Shown: positions 45,729 to 59,300 of the stretch, one piece after another | How the letters are laid out: each line of letters begins with the position of its first letter | Position numbering within the stretch: position 1 is the stretch's first letter | Source: Isoetes taiwanensis | Taxonomy: Eukaryota; Streptophyta; Lycopodiopsida; Isoetales; Isoetaceae | DNA length: 64,000 nt | Assembly (NCBI GenBank): GCA_021234155.1 | Contig: JAJEKV010000059.1 | Location: 475,844 to 539,843 of the forward strand | Direction: 5' to 3' | Notes under the pieces: generated by a model | What the model was told of the DNA's origin: nothing | What the model saw: the letters and a program-made list of their open reading frames with translations, nothing else | Database searches by the model: none | Position numbers and translations under genes: made by a program

Positions 45729-46827
45729 TGGTATATTAGCCTTTTAAATTACAATTCGTTTGGCATTACACAATCTTCCTCCAGAGGCATCTACATCTAT
45801 GTCTCTTGTAACAAGCTCTTGTTTGAAGTTGATTCCAAACTAGTGACACAATTTAAATGTATGTGGCCTATTAGTCTTACTTGCTGTAGTGCTTCAACAA
45901 TTTATGTGCAGAAGAACAAGACAAGCACACTCATGTGCCGTGCGCATTGCAATTGTTGTTGTTTTTCTAGGCAATCCTTTACTATCGATGTGTGTGCAAC
46001 ATGCTTTTCTTCTAGTGCGACTTTTTCATTTTAGTATATCACAAATATTTTATTCAAATACAATGGTATTAGAAGTATGAAATATTAGGTAAAAACTATC
46101 TAAATATGGGTGGCCAAAATTTCTTCTACCAGACAAAAACCTAATTATCTTGGCCAAATAATATTGTCCAACAAGATTCACCTAGGTTTCTACGACTATT
46201 TACAAGTCAGAAAATATGCAACATGAACATTTTCAGCAACCTATATTTTGTCATGTTCAAACAAGATTTGTCTTTAATGATAACCTTGTTAAACAATAAA
46301 CAAAAATTTCCTAATAGACGTTAATAATTTGCGAGAGTCGCCTGGATAGTTTCTCTCAGGTTTCAGCACTTTTAAGCTAAAATAATATATGGTATAACTT
46401 CATTACATATTATTTACACCTTTCATGTCATAACTTTACATTTTATCACTACTACAATTTACAAATTCAAGGCTTTACATTTTTCTAATGGTCAATCCAT
46501 TTAATATTACGTAATTTATAGGGACAATTTAGAATATATTATCATGTAAGTATAATTAAAATTATATCAATATGAAAAAAAGTTATTATGAATATCTTTC
46601 CCCTCGAACCAATCAATCATGGGTTTAATTACCCATTCGTTCGCATATGCATAATTTAATCACGATGTCCACCATACTTTCTACACGAGGGTGAAAGACA
46701 TCGCTATGATTATATTGAAGGTTCAAATCTTTCTTACAAGTTTAAGAAAAGATCACAAAATACTCCATGTATAATAAAGATAAAGAAGATAAGTAAAGGA
46801 AGTAAAACTATTATACTCTTATTGTAA

Positions 46828-46874
46828 TGGTAAGTGTGGGTGGTTGAAAGTCAAGAGGGTGGAGGTCAAATCCC
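46828..46874 (+). promoter_or_regulatory. tRNA-like A and B boxes, copy B
   Basis: Same pair as at 1819-1865, with one change before the B box. Confidence 0.35.
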
Positions 46875-47296
46875 TTTCTTTACCTTGAACTATTTTATAT
46901 TCTATATAAGTAATGAAACATAAAAACATTATTATGAGGCTCTTGATATGTTGATAAGGTCTCAGACCTATTTTTCAAGCAAACCTAGATTTTATTTTTT
47001 TTTCTTTTAAAATATGTTCATTCATTGAGACTACAAGATGAAGCATGCCAAATTTGTTGATGCCCTTCTGTCACCTTCATATATATTATCTACACAACAA
47101 TTTGTTAGTTTATTTTTGGATATCCTGTTAGATGAACCCTCTTCTCGCTCACATGCCAGTTAGAAAAGATTTGACAAATTTCATATGACTAGATATAGTT
47201 GAAGTGCATGTCTTCTACATGTAGAGCATTGTGAGGTTTACATGAACTCAGCAACGCTATTCAAGTGTAGCATTTGGCTGATAAGGGATACTTTTT

Positions 47297-48055
47297 GTTA
47301 ACACCTCTGCATTTGCCAACCATCCTTTTCATCCAAGAAGATCCATGATTGAGCTATAGTGTTGTACTACTAGTGCAATAAAATAGTTGTAGCCCATAGA
47401 GACAAATAGTAGCATCCTTATACAAGCCATCATGAGAACACGTGCATAAAATTCTCCCAAAAGTGAGGGCATTGGGTGGCATGCCATGGGACTGCATATA
47501 GAAGAAAAGTTGAAGTGCACTTTTGTTATATCCATGTTCAGCATAACTTTGAAGTCATAGCATCCTAAGATGCACATCTCGCATTTGCATTTGATCACAA
47601 ATTTGTTTAACTCGTGTGAGCCGACGATGTTTGGCATAGCCATAAATCATAGCATTCCATAAGACAACATTTCTTTGGGGAATTCTTTTAAAGAGGGTAA
47701 ATCCTTCCTCTTGCAATCATTGCAGTCTATGAGATAAAAATCCTTTCAGGCATCTGATCAAATAGAACATGAGCCTCCATCAGGTCACCATGCTCAATGT
47801 ATGCTACAATCATGCATGCCCATGAAACTACATTTCTTACAGGCATTGGTTGAAACAACTTTGCAGCATCTTCTACCCTCTCTCTTTCTGCATAAATAGC
47901 AAGATTCTCATTTCAAAATACAACACATTCCTGCATTCCTTAAAAAACATGAATGGCCTCTTCAAGCTGCCCTTGTTTGGAATATGCACTAATCATAGTA
48001 TTCCAAGTAACAATCGTTCAGTCTTGCATGTTTTTAGATGCATCTTTGCAATATA
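47297..48055 (-). pseudogene. PPR protein pseudogene, copy B
   Basis: The sister of 2290-3040, carrying the same PPR motifs and the same frame breaks. The shared damage shows the gene was dead before the block duplicated. A few private substitutions occur (for example Arg for Leu codon near 47443). Confidence 0.75.
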
Positions 48056-49649
48056 AAAAGTCTACGAACTATAGAATTGTACAAATCCACAGTATTATGG
48101 AATTGATAAAGACCACCTAGGCATAGAGGCCATTCCCACTTACTAATTAGTGCATAGATGCAACTAGATCATCAATTTCTTTTAGGTGCATGCACATTTA
48201 TTATGCACAACCACCCACATATTGAAAAATGTAGCAATGTCTACCTTTAACATCGTTAGAATCACAACTATTATTGATGGTATGTATTCTTCACCCTTAA
48301 CTCTACATGCAATAACAACTATAAAATACCCAAAATGTGTCTTTGAGTTGTCATATTCTTTTTTATGCCAATAGTGCGCCATTTGATGTCATTGACATAG
48401 ACTGTTGAATTTAACTTTTGTCAGCTCTGCGACAAGAAAGACAAAGGAATGACCAGTTGCTTTGCAATGACCTGAATTTCTGACAAAGATCTATCATCCT
48501 CAGTGATTTCATAGAGCTCTCCTTGCCAAAGTCCCACAGTTTCTTTAGTCCAAAAAATTGGATATTATGCATATACAAACGAACTCTATATAAACATATA
48601 ACATTGTAATATGAACGATAAATTGTGATCTGTGTAACTGGTTACTTTTTTGGTCTGAAGGGTGGATGGAGATTCAAGGTTTATTTAAATATGATCCTAG
48701 CAATTCAGCAATATGAACATACTGGAGGTCTAGTGTCAAACTATCTGTTGCATTAAAATAAGCTTGTGAAAAGAGGTTGTTGCTTTTCTACACTGCCATA
48801 TTTGTGCATGAATTCCAATAACTATACTGCTTATTTCATGTTAATATTTCATAATTCTTTTGTATAGATCAAAGTCCTTGCATCTTAGGAGCTAATGCTA
48901 ACATGTGAGCCAGATTCGTTTGCAGTACTCCACAATTTTCCATCCAGTAACCCTTAGCTTGCTTAAGCTTATTTTCAAAATAATTACAAACTATTGCCGC
49001 TATAGGAATATCTATGTATAAACAAAGAATGCTATCAATACATTAAAGTCCAAAGCAATGCAGGTGGAATGCATATCTATTCTTGCCTCAAACTCTCAAT
49101 AACTTCTTCCATGTTTCAATATGAACTTTATACCCATGGTCTAAGAAGCAAAATAAACTTTTAAACTCCAGATCACTACATAAAGCAACAAATGTACAAA
49201 ACACCTGTCTAGTATATCTTCATCTTCCTTTATAAACCTTACCGAAGGATCCCTCTCAATGACATAGTAGTTTTCTATCCCATTGATACTGATCAAGAGC
49301 ACCTTGATAACTAAACAAATAAAATATAAGAACATTAGAAGTATAGGTTGGGTTCAGTTTTAGACCCCTTCATCTTGGGGAGCTTTGTTTTGTCCCTTCC
49401 AATAAATGTGCATTGGGTGGTCCAAACTAACGAGGAAGGAAGGAATAGAATAAAGAAAGGATAGAGAACAAGGCGTAAAACAATAGCCTAAGGAGACCCA
49501 GTTATGCAATGCTCTAGTTAAGTGCCCAATCAGGTGTTAGTTAGTTAAAGGCCCTACTTAAATGCACTAATTTCCTAGCGTGGAAATGCTATGGTTAAAT
49601 GCATAAGTACAATAGTAACATGTATAAAGCCCATTGCTCTAGACATTGA
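48056..49649. other. Copy B interior, no gene
   Basis: Matches 3041-4303 joined directly to 6729-7090. The LINE-B empty site is at 49297/49298. Confidence 0.5.
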
Positions 49650-50204
49650 CATTAGAGGTAATTTGAGATCTCATTTTGTCCCATTAAGGGATGCTTAAAA
49701 AGCCACATCAGCTTTTTAAACTGTCCAATAAGAGAAGAGCTCCAGTGTATTTTATTCCAGTATTATGTGGCAGCAGTAATTAATGCAGTTCTAACTAACT
49801 TTTGCAGTGTCATTTTTCTACTATAACTTTTGATCAAAAACTCCGATTCGAACACTATTTGTGGCAATGGATTCGTCTCCTCAAGATCTTTCTAATGACA
49901 ACCCATTGTTATATCTTTTGGGATGTAAATATATAAGAAAAGAGCAAAAAATCATATTTTTTAAGGTTAACACATATGGCTTGTATTGAAATACATCATA
50001 ACCATATATCACTTGAAAGATCTTTTCATTCTGCATCTAATGCAACAAACGCCGCAGCATTTTCATGAGTAGATCAAAAGTTATAGGGAAAAAACGACAG
50101 CAATGAAGTTGTTAATGCTGCATTAATTGCAGTTTGATGTAGAGTACTCATTCTATTGGAGGATTCTTATAGGGACAAAAGGAGATCTCAAATTACCTCT
50201 AATG
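49650..50204. mobile_element. MITE-like element with 32-bp terminal inverted repeats
   Basis: The left end starts ATTAGAGGTAATTTGAGATC at 49651. The right end (50172-50203) is its reverse complement over 32 bases with one mismatch. The total is about 555 bp. The interior is partly foldback: ataacttttgatc near 49822 pairs with gatcaaaagttat near 50073. Copy A has the empty site (cattga/agagtg near 7090). The target duplication is unclear: at most GA, because flanking bases are altered. There is no coding capacity. Confidence 0.85.
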
Positions 50205-51451
50205 AGAGTGCAGATGCTATTGCTATTATCAGCAACAAAGCTATCTCGGCAGAATATTACATCCAAGAAGAAGCTTTGCTATGGTTCAGAACAAAGGCAT
50301 AGCTGCTTCTAGGCAGAAGGCATCTAACAAAGAAAATTGACCTGCTGCATGAAAGGGTTAGAGAAATGAATAATGAAACTAGGCATGCATCATGCCAAAT
50401 TGTGTTAGCATTCCCAAAGTATTTCTCTAAAACTCATTTCGAAGCAACAATTACCTTCTGGCATTAAACTTTATAAACCTTGGCAAACGTTCATGAGGCA
50501 ACAGAAAAGAAAAAACATCAAAGTTAGTTCTTTATGGAGTACAAAAGCAAAGCTACAAAAGAGGCTTCCTTCCTCTGCACATGAGCGTTTTCCACAACCA
50601 CTAGAAACGTGTGCCCGACGATGCCGGGCATTAGTCATGGACGCATGGAATGATTTTTTAGAAATATATGTATGAGGTGCAATAGACATGGATAGATATC
50701 GTGCAAATCTTACCTTGAAATTGTAAACAGAGTACGAAGTAACTTCTATAAAACTTGTTTAATATGGGGCATTAGTCTTGTGAGATTTGAGTTTCAGATT
50801 TTTGCAGGCGCAATAGAGTGTTATAAATAGAATGATCTCTGTGAATGGATGAAATGTTAGGAGGTGAAGAGTGGGTGCTCGACACTATTGTTCGGAACAT
50901 ATAGAATATATAGCTTAATTGAAGTCTATAGATGGAACAAAGTGCGTAATGTAAATAGAATAGAATAGAATAGAATATAAGTTGTTGCAAACGTAGATGT
51001 GTAAGTGTAGTCTGGGTGATGAAGACGTACGATTTAGAGGTTGTTGAAGGATATCATGTCTAGGTGTGAATGTATGTATTTGGAATAATGTTACTACAGA
51101 TATAGGTTGTTGATGGCGTATGATATAGAGGTTGCTTAAGAATATGATGTATATATGTGATTGTATGAAACATAAGTGTTATTCATGTTCTACATAATCA
51201 TATGAGCATTTATTATTAATTAATTTCAAACTAAACATGAATAGGTTGAAATAATAACAGAACATCCATCTATCTTGTTTTGCAATGTCATTCTGAAATA
51301 GCCTTCTGTCAACAAATTAGACAACCCATTGTAATGAGTTCAAACAATTCAAGCTCCGAGCCATTATCAAGATACATATTCTTTCAAATAATTTTTCTAC
51401 ATGTATATTTTGGCCTACACGTGTTTGCAAAATTTTACCAACCAGTCCTTT
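50205..51451. other. Copy B interior, no gene
   Basis: Matches 7091-8424, except that about 140 bases of copy A (7820-7960) are replaced by four AATAG units at about 50955-50975. Confidence 0.5.
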
Positions 51452-51600
51452 AAATAGAATAGAATAGAATAGTTTTTTTAACGTCCACGGAGACCAATAG
51501 GCCATGGGACCCATACAATGGGCTAGTACAATCATTACTACTAGGATTAAAAAACCCGTGCCTCGAAAGGTTTTCAAGGGAAAAACCTAAAGCAAGACTA
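51452..51600 (-). mobile_element. LINE-B 3' end fragment, copy B
   Basis: Same truncated insert as 8425-8590. The AATAG tail has four units here and nine in copy A. Confidence 0.8.
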
Positions 51601-52377
51601 AGAGTACAGAGTAGACTAACTTGTTGTAATCAAAATAGTAAATAATACCACATTGCACGCTTCGCCCTTCAGGCATAGGATGGTACCAACATTAAGATTG
51701 CATCTTGTTAGATATCTTGCTTACGTGAAGGCATACCAACATTAAGATGTATCTTGCTTATGTGAAAACACAGCCAATGATTGCTGGCCCGTAAAGTTGA
51801 TGCCATCTAGTAATCATCTATAATCTATGTCATTTTTCACTTGTAGAAGGTAGCATTAAAACTGAATAGAAGTTCAACATGAAAATTTTTACAACATTGT
51901 ACAACAAAAGCAAACAATAGAACTTGAACATGAATTTTTCCTTCCCACAAGTTAAACATTGTTATGCTCATAAATCAAATGAATGTGTGAAACTGTTGAA
52001 CATGAAAAACAAAACAACATTGCTGCCACCGTGATAAGAAATGAAGATACTGTATTAAAGAGCCTAGTCAAAGGTGTTGTGCGGTGCCAACTGTCTATGT
52101 CTATTTGTATTTATCAATTTAATAATATGACAATCTATATTTATCAATTTAACGATATGACAATAGTAAGGAGATGTGTCATGCAAACCTGCTGCATGAG
52201 TATACCTAGTCACAGGGACAGGGACCTTGCTTGGCAAATGCTTCAGAAAATTCAAGAGATGGATATTCTTCTTTACCAGCTTATCAGGATGAAAATTGGA
52301 CACTCAAAAGAAGACTGCTGTAGTCTCAAGAACCAGATATTCAGAAGATCCATGACGAAAATGTTGCAGGCAGCCAA

Positions 52378-55300
52378 ATGTTTAGTAGAAGAACTCGAAG
52401 ATCTTGGATGGAAATTCGTTTGGTCAAAATTTGGGAGGAAGCCGATGATCATGTTATCGAAAATTTTCAGAAGGGTTTCAAAAATAGACTTCCCTCTTTC
52501 GCCGCTGAGACCCTGAAGGAAGTGGAGATGGATTATAAGACCTACCAACTCCCGCTCGAGACACCAACCAAATACAAAATTGTTGACAGTAATGGCTATT
52601 TTCACCCAACCGACTATGCTAACAGTGACTGCCAAAACTGCACCAGCATCACAGAGCAAAATATGGATATGAACAAGACAAAGGTTTCCAAGCAGACTCT
52701 GAAATCCTCGGTTCTGATCATGGGAAAATACGACAAAATCAATGGTAACTCTTATAAGAATGCTTTGCTTAACTCTTTGAATTCGGATGAAGTTGCCTCT
52801 GACTCTATTGAAAATGGAACTGACAGTAATGATGTAGAGGGCTTCCTTGATCTCAGTGATATAATACATAATTTTGCTAATATTAGAAATATAATCACGG
52901 GATTCTTGTTCACTTCCCTCAAAATTGTCCTCCCTTAAGTACTGTGAAATACTGGGTGACCAAATCTCTGTTGGTTCCTATCCTCTCCATCCTTAAATGG
53001 GATAATAAAACCTTCCAGATCATCTGTAGAGAGGAAAGAAGTGTTCCCATGATCTTAACCAAAAAGATCTCCTTCATTTCGGGATATCCTGTGTACATCA
53101 TGAAATGGGACCCTTTTTATATTCCAGGAGATTTCTCCACGATTTCTACTACCACCTGGATCTCCTGCTTGAATCTGCCTATGGGCTGTTGGACAGTTTC
53201 TCATCTTAAAGCCATAGCCTGTAGTTTAGGTGAGATTATCCAAATCTCCATACCTCAAACTAACTTCCCATCTGTCTGTATCCAAAAGAAAATTTATTCT
53301 AAGGATTGCATTCCTTGTAATGAAATGAAATGAAATTGTATTCACTATCTCATATAGACCCTGCAGTCTAGGAGACAAAATATTTACAGTCATAGGAACA
53401 TTCCAAATTTGAGTTATCAGAAATCTAGTCTTTCTAAGTGCGCTTCTCGCACACATAATAAATCACGAAGAAATGCTGCTAGTTTTGCAGAGGGCATTTG
53501 CAACACTGTGTGAACACTACTTAGATCGGCCTCATGAAGATGATATCGTGCTTTTTTGCCCATTATGCACGGGACAAACAATAAGAAAATGGTATTCATC
53601 TTCAACATCTGTGGAACCACATACAGGACATGCCCGTAATGCTCTTTGGACTTTTTGCCAACGCCCACACTCGATCTGCAGGTGATGGGAGCTAACCCTC
53701 ATCCTACAAATACGATGTCTAGCGGAAGTGGCAAAGGATCCAAGATCTTCGGCGTCTTCGTATAAATAATCATAGGGTTAACATCCTTCCTGTACATATC
53801 CATTTTACCCTGTGCATTTGCCTATATCTTATCAATGACCTTTGTTCTCACTAGATCGCGTATAGCTTCTGGTTGTATTGGTAGATCAATTATATCTATA
53901 TTCCATCGTGCCAACCATTTCCTTCCCTCATGAAACCACCCCTCCTCCTCCTGTGACTCATACATAGCCCGAACTGGTAACCTTTCCTGTGGTAATTTTT
54001 TAATTCTGCTAATGTAGAGAAGAAACAGATAGATTGCTTCTCCCTCTAGTGGTAACATGCCCGTCTCTGCCAGCATCATGGAGTATGGAGTTTGTATCTT
54101 TACCCCTAATTCACCTATCAAGAAACGTTTCTGTATTGTCTCAATGTCCTTCCATTTCTTCCTGGCTAACCCTGGCCCCCACACTTGGCAACCGTAAAGA
54201 ATAACTGGTTGCACGAGCGCCCTATACAAATGTAATCTCATGGTCCACTCTAATATGTGATTTTTTTGGCACTTCGCTTGCATGGCAAATAAAGCCTTTC
54301 TTCCACCATTCACCCTTTTGTCAACTGCCAAATTCCACTTGTAATCATCTGTTAATTCCAGACCCAAATACTTATAGCTATTTACATGTTCTATTTCACG
54401 CCCTTTAAAGTAGCACACATATTTTTGCCTTTGTTCCAAATGTCATGACCTTCGTTTTTCCAAATTCTATGTCATACTGCCGATTCATAAAATGCATCTA
54501 GAACCTGAAGATGCCTTTGCAGACCCTCTTTAGTTCTTGATATCAACACTATATCATCGGCGTATAAAAGCAATTGGACTAGGTACCCTGCTATGAATGC
54601 TCCATCTGTGCAGTTCCTATTCAGCCATGTTTCCAAAGCATCCATATAGATTCCAAATAGAGTTGGGGAAGCTGGGCAACCCTGTTTAACGCCAACATTG
54701 CTGATTATTGTTTTATCACACATCTCAACCAGCGGTGAACTCAACTGTGCAATGACTCGTTCATAGAGTCTTGCTAGTGCTGCATGCAATTCAACCGGAA
54801 TGTTCAAGTCAATCAATCTTTGAAGCAATTTGCTTCTAGGCACTGTATCGAAAGCTTTGCGGAGATCTACGAAACATCCATACATTGCATTTTTTCTGCC
54901 TTTGGATTTTTCTGCCAGGACTCTTACAGTAACTAGATGATCTATTGTACAGTGTTGGGTGCGGAAACCAGCTTGGGTAAAGGCTCTAACCTCATGATGA
55001 TCTGCCCATTCTGATATCTTTTGCTCCAGAACAGTCCCAAAAAGCTTGGCCATGAGATTACTTACCATTATCGTCCAATAGTTAGACACAATGCTTTTAT
55101 CACCACTCTTATGTATCGGTACAATTCTGCTCAATTGCCATTCCACTGGGAACCCAGATAGCATTGCTTTATTGAACAAATTTGTTACCACTTCCACTAC
55201 CGGTTGTCCGGCCCATTTCAACATTTCGGCCTTAAGTCCTACTGTATCTGCTGCTTTGCCGTTCGCCAGTTTCATGATGGCTTGATGTACTTCATCCATA

Positions 55301-56379
55301 GTAAACAAAGGCTCCTCGGGCACAAATGGTACAACTACATCCTGCTCACCTTCTTTAAAATACAAGTGTTTTACATAATCATATAGCTTTATAGCATCTA
55401 TATCTCTGCATGGTGCTGATTTTACAGCTATATTTTTCCAAAATTCTGTTGGACTGTCTAACAGCTTTACATATAAGTCCTTTTGTTTATGCTGCAGGAA
55501 CACCTCCTTCTTCCGCTTAAGCATCTTACGATAACATTTGAGGGAATACTTTCTCTGCTCTCCGTGTGTGTTTTTCAAATGATCTCTTGCATTTTGGCAT
55601 TCTGTATCAAACCACAACTTATCTCGCTTTTTCCGCAATGGTTTGGGGAATGTTTCTGTAGCAGCTTTCAGCAGCCTCTCCCTAAGGCCTCTGTTAATTT
55701 CTGTAACATCCCCAAATGGGAACCCATGTGCTAGTTCTTCCCGAACTTTAGCTGCATACATCGCACTCCTCCCATAATCCCTAATCGAGGTATGTTTAAT
55801 CTCAATATTTTCTATTCCAAACTCCCTTTGGCCAAAACCTCTCCAGCTCCCCCTAAGGAGAAAAATAAGGAAATTCTGGTGCAAGGGGACTTGGGAAAAC
55901 AGCAATGCAAGCAGGTTTTGAGACCTAAAGCCAAACACATGGAAGAAAATCATAATATCAAGACTGACTGCAGTACTAGCAAAATGGGTTTCCATGAAGA
56001 AAATCATAACATTAAGGTTGACTACAGTACTGGCATAATGGATCTCCATGGAAAGTATTTTTCTGGTAAAGGTATTATATTCCAGTTTCCCTCCAAAGTG
56101 GTTATTAAAGTTGATCCTATTAATATGAGTATTTCTACCCTGGATCTTGGTATTTTAAATGACAATTTTGGTCTTTATGAGGAAGCCAGGAAGGAAGACT
56201 CGGAGGATGACCTTGACTTTCAGGTCAATAGGAAGACCTCCTCTTTAGAAGATGAGGCCTGGTCTACCATCAGCAACATAAGGAAAACGGGGAAGAAAAT
56301 GTCAAAAGACAGTATTTTGGGACCTCCAAGAAGATCCCCAAGGAAGACTCTACCCCCCACCAATGGATATAGATCTTAA
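52378..56379 (+). pseudogene. LINE-A ORF1 (DUF4283), interrupted by LINE-C
   Basis: The N-terminal part is 52378-53320, broken by a one-T deletion near 52890 relative to copy A. The DUF4283 region (SFISGYPVYIMKWDPF) is at about 53070-53120. The C-terminal part resumes at about 55790 as FNLNIFYSKLPLAKTS and ends at 56377-56379, with an acidic and then basic tail (EDSEDDLDFQ, PRRSPRKTLPP). Removing LINE-C together with one copy of a 3-base GTA target duplication places the two parts in the same frame, which confirms that they are one ORF of about 510 codons. The ORF2 endonuclease reading follows immediately. Confidence 0.85.
53318..55790 (-). mobile_element. LINE-C, nested in LINE-A ORF1, RT largely intact
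   Basis: A minus-strand frame (54472 to about 55785, roughly 438 codons; the frame also runs upstream through antisense LINE-A sequence) encodes the reverse transcriptase. Motifs in order: NGKAADTVGLKAEMLKW, SRIVPIHKSGDKS, FVDLRKAFDTVPR (first catalytic Asp), VGVKQGCPASPTLFG, and LLYADDIVLIS (the YADD pair). A second frame (53822-54439) continues with KYLGLELTDDYKW and YGCQVWGPGLARKKW, separated by small indels near 54440-54470. The zf-RVT tail near 53450-53650 is damaged. The 5' end is truncated: no endonuclease domain. The 3' tail has three TGAAA units. It is flanked by GTA. Confidence 0.85.
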
Positions 56380-59300
56380 AGGTATCACTTGGAATATCCA
56401 AGGCATCAATTCGAATCACAAAAGAGGTAGATTGAAGGTTTGCCGTAGCTCTATGAACCTTGACTTTATTTTTTTTTCAAGAGCATAAGATCCATGATGA
56501 TAACATCCATTTTTTAATTAGAGAAGTTCTGCCTGCCAATTTCCAGCATTGGTCTCTTAAAGCCAATAACACTTCTGCTGGTATTACCATAGCTTGGAAC
56601 AATAGGCTCAATCTTGAGGACATTCAGATGGTTAATGGTAATAGTAGGAGATGGCAGATTGTCCATGGGAAAATTGGTGATAAAAGGATTGTTTTCATTA
56701 ATGTATATGCATATCATCAACCCCCTGAAAGAGCCAACCTTTGGAATGTCATTAACAGGAGTTTAGATAATATTCCCTATGATGAATGCATTTTTGCTGG
56801 TGATTTTAATATGGTTACTCAAGTTACATGAGAAATATTAATTTTAGGTGTCTGACTGATAATAAATTCTCGAGTTGGAGCTCTCTCCTTTCTTCTCACC
56901 ATCTCTCTTTAGCCAGAGTTACCCCCCATTCTTACAGTTGGAATGATCACAGGGATCAGCCTGTATGCTGTCTCCATGATAGATTTTATCTCAGCGAATC
57001 CCTCTGGAATAGTAGTTCTAGGGTTACTAATCTTACCAATTATACTGTCTCTGATCATTTCCCTCAGCTCATTAGCATTTGTGGTAATAATATTCAAAGG
57101 AAAAGAAATTCTTATTTTAAGCTGAATACTAATCTTCTTGAGCATGAAGATTTTCTGTCTAACCTTCAACAGATCATTTCCCAAAAGGAAAAGCCTGCTG
57201 GCAGTAGTGGATGGATGGATTGGTGGGTAAAAGTATCCAAAAGAATTAAGAATTGGCTGAAAGTGTGGGGGAAGGAAGTTCATAGAAGTGAAACTGCTCA
57301 TCTCCAAGATATGAGAACCCAGCTGAATTTGGCTTATGGTCAGCAAAAGGAAGGTATCAAAGTGCAGATCGAAAGAGAGGAAATTAGAATTGCCAAAGGC
57401 TGGAAAATCAAGGCAAAGGTGAAGGAACTCAAGGAAGATGAAAGGAGTAACGCAAAGTATTTCTTCATCAAAGCCAAAGGCAGAATTAAAAAAAATCATA
57501 TTTACAGCATTCTTTGGGAGGGCAACAATATTGACAATGACACTCAGTTGAAATGTGCTGCCAGAGATCACTTCTCCAGGATAATGGAAACTGAGGAAGA
57601 CATTAGCAGAGCTGACATTGAGAATTTTGTGCATATCCAGCAGAAAGTCACTAATGATATGAATGATATTTTATCCAGACCCTTTTCTTATGAAGAAATG
57701 CTCAAGGTTCTTCAGGATATGGATAATGGTAAGACTCCTGGCCCTGATGGCCTTCCAGCTGAATTTTTCAAAAAATCTTGGGAGCTTCTGGGTAAGGACA
57801 TTGTCTCCGCAATGAATTCTTGACTCTCAAACAATTGGACTGCAGGATCAATATCAACTTGATTGCACTCATCCCAAAGATTGAGCTTCCAATCACCTTC
57901 TCGGATTATAGACCTATATCCCTGACTAATGTGGTATATAAGCGTATTACAGGTACAATTGCAGCAAGACTCAAACCCATTCTGGAGGAGGTCATAAGCA
58001 ACACTCAAAGTGCCTATCTTAGGGGAAGGTATATTCTAGATAATGTGGCTGCAGCATCCTTAGGCATCACCTGGGCTAAAGACTCCAATCAGTCAATTGG
58101 CCTCCTTAAATTAGACGTCACAAAGGCTTTTAACACGGCAAGTTGGAATTTTTTATGTTGGTGCTGTAAGAAACTGGGATTCTCTGATAATATCATTTCT
58201 GTTTTCCAAGCTATTTTAAAGAACTCCAGATCTGCTGTCCTTATCAATGGTGAATGCAGTCCCTTTTTCACATCAAAAGAGGAGTCAAGCAAGCTGCCCT
58301 CTTGCTCCATTCTTGTTTTTAATTGTCATGGAAGGGCTAAATAGTAATTTTAAGAGAGCAAAGGATCTTCATTTAATCAAGGGCCTCAGTCTTCCCTCCC
58401 AGGGGAAAAATGAGATCCTAAATGTTCACTTTGCAGATGATACCTTCCTGTTCATGCACCTGGGGGCACAATCCATCTAGAACACTCAGGCTATCTTGGA
58501 GGACTTTGGAAAATGCTCAGGGTGCAGAATTAATCCCAACAAGACCAAACTCATTTCGAGGCACCAAGAAGAGGGTGAGCATGCAGCTGCAACTATGGGA
58601 TGTATGTATCTCTCCCCTAGTACTAAAACTAAAATTCTGGGCATTCCATATGCTATTAGAATCAATGCCTGTGTCCTTTGGGAGGACCTGATTGACAAAT
58701 TCTACAGAAAGGTTGATTCCCTCAACTCTAAATTTTTATCTAAAAATGGGAGAGCCATTCTGGCAAATTCAGTCATTTCTTCCTCTCAGGTCTACCAATC
58801 TTCCATCATCATGGCTCCTAAGAAAGTTCTGGCTAAAATGCAAGGCATTATTGGAAGGTTTATTGCAGGTGGATCTAGTAGGAGGTGCTGGTTCCAATTT
58901 CTATGGATGAATGCTGCAAGCATAAAAGTAAGGGGGGTCTAGGAGTTATCAATATTAAGAAGCAGGCCACTGCTTTGGCTGCAAAATATTTTTTTAGGGC
59001 CTGCAACAACCAGATCAACCATCCTGTGAGTGTTCTCATTTCCCATTATATTGAAAATTGTCACCCTTTTGGTTGGAGAAACCTCAAATTGCAGCTGTCT
59101 CACAGCATTTTCTTTGACTTTACTGTCCCTGCCTCCATGCCTTTGATTATCAAGAAATGGATCAGAGCCTGGTTAAAAGTTAGAGGTATGTATACATGGA
59201 AAGAAGGCCTTTCTCAGGATCAGCCTATTTTTTGGAGTCCCTCTTTGATTTTGGATGATCCAAGTATGTACTCAGCCACTAACTTCCCTAAGTTAACCAA

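Larger units (their letters stand above)
45729..54480. repeat. Large duplicated block, copy B
   Basis: Collinear with 693-11513. It lacks the 2.4-kb LINE-B, has a private MITE (49650-50204), and a short (AATAG)n run (50955-50975) in place of about 140 bases. Beyond 54480 it continues into the full LINE-C and LINE-A, which copy A lacks. Confidence 0.9.

Noticed and set aside
54472..56049. A single 525-residue LINE-C protein starting at 56049
   Set aside because: The first ~85 codons are antisense of LINE-A ORF1. The LINE-C reading begins near 55785.
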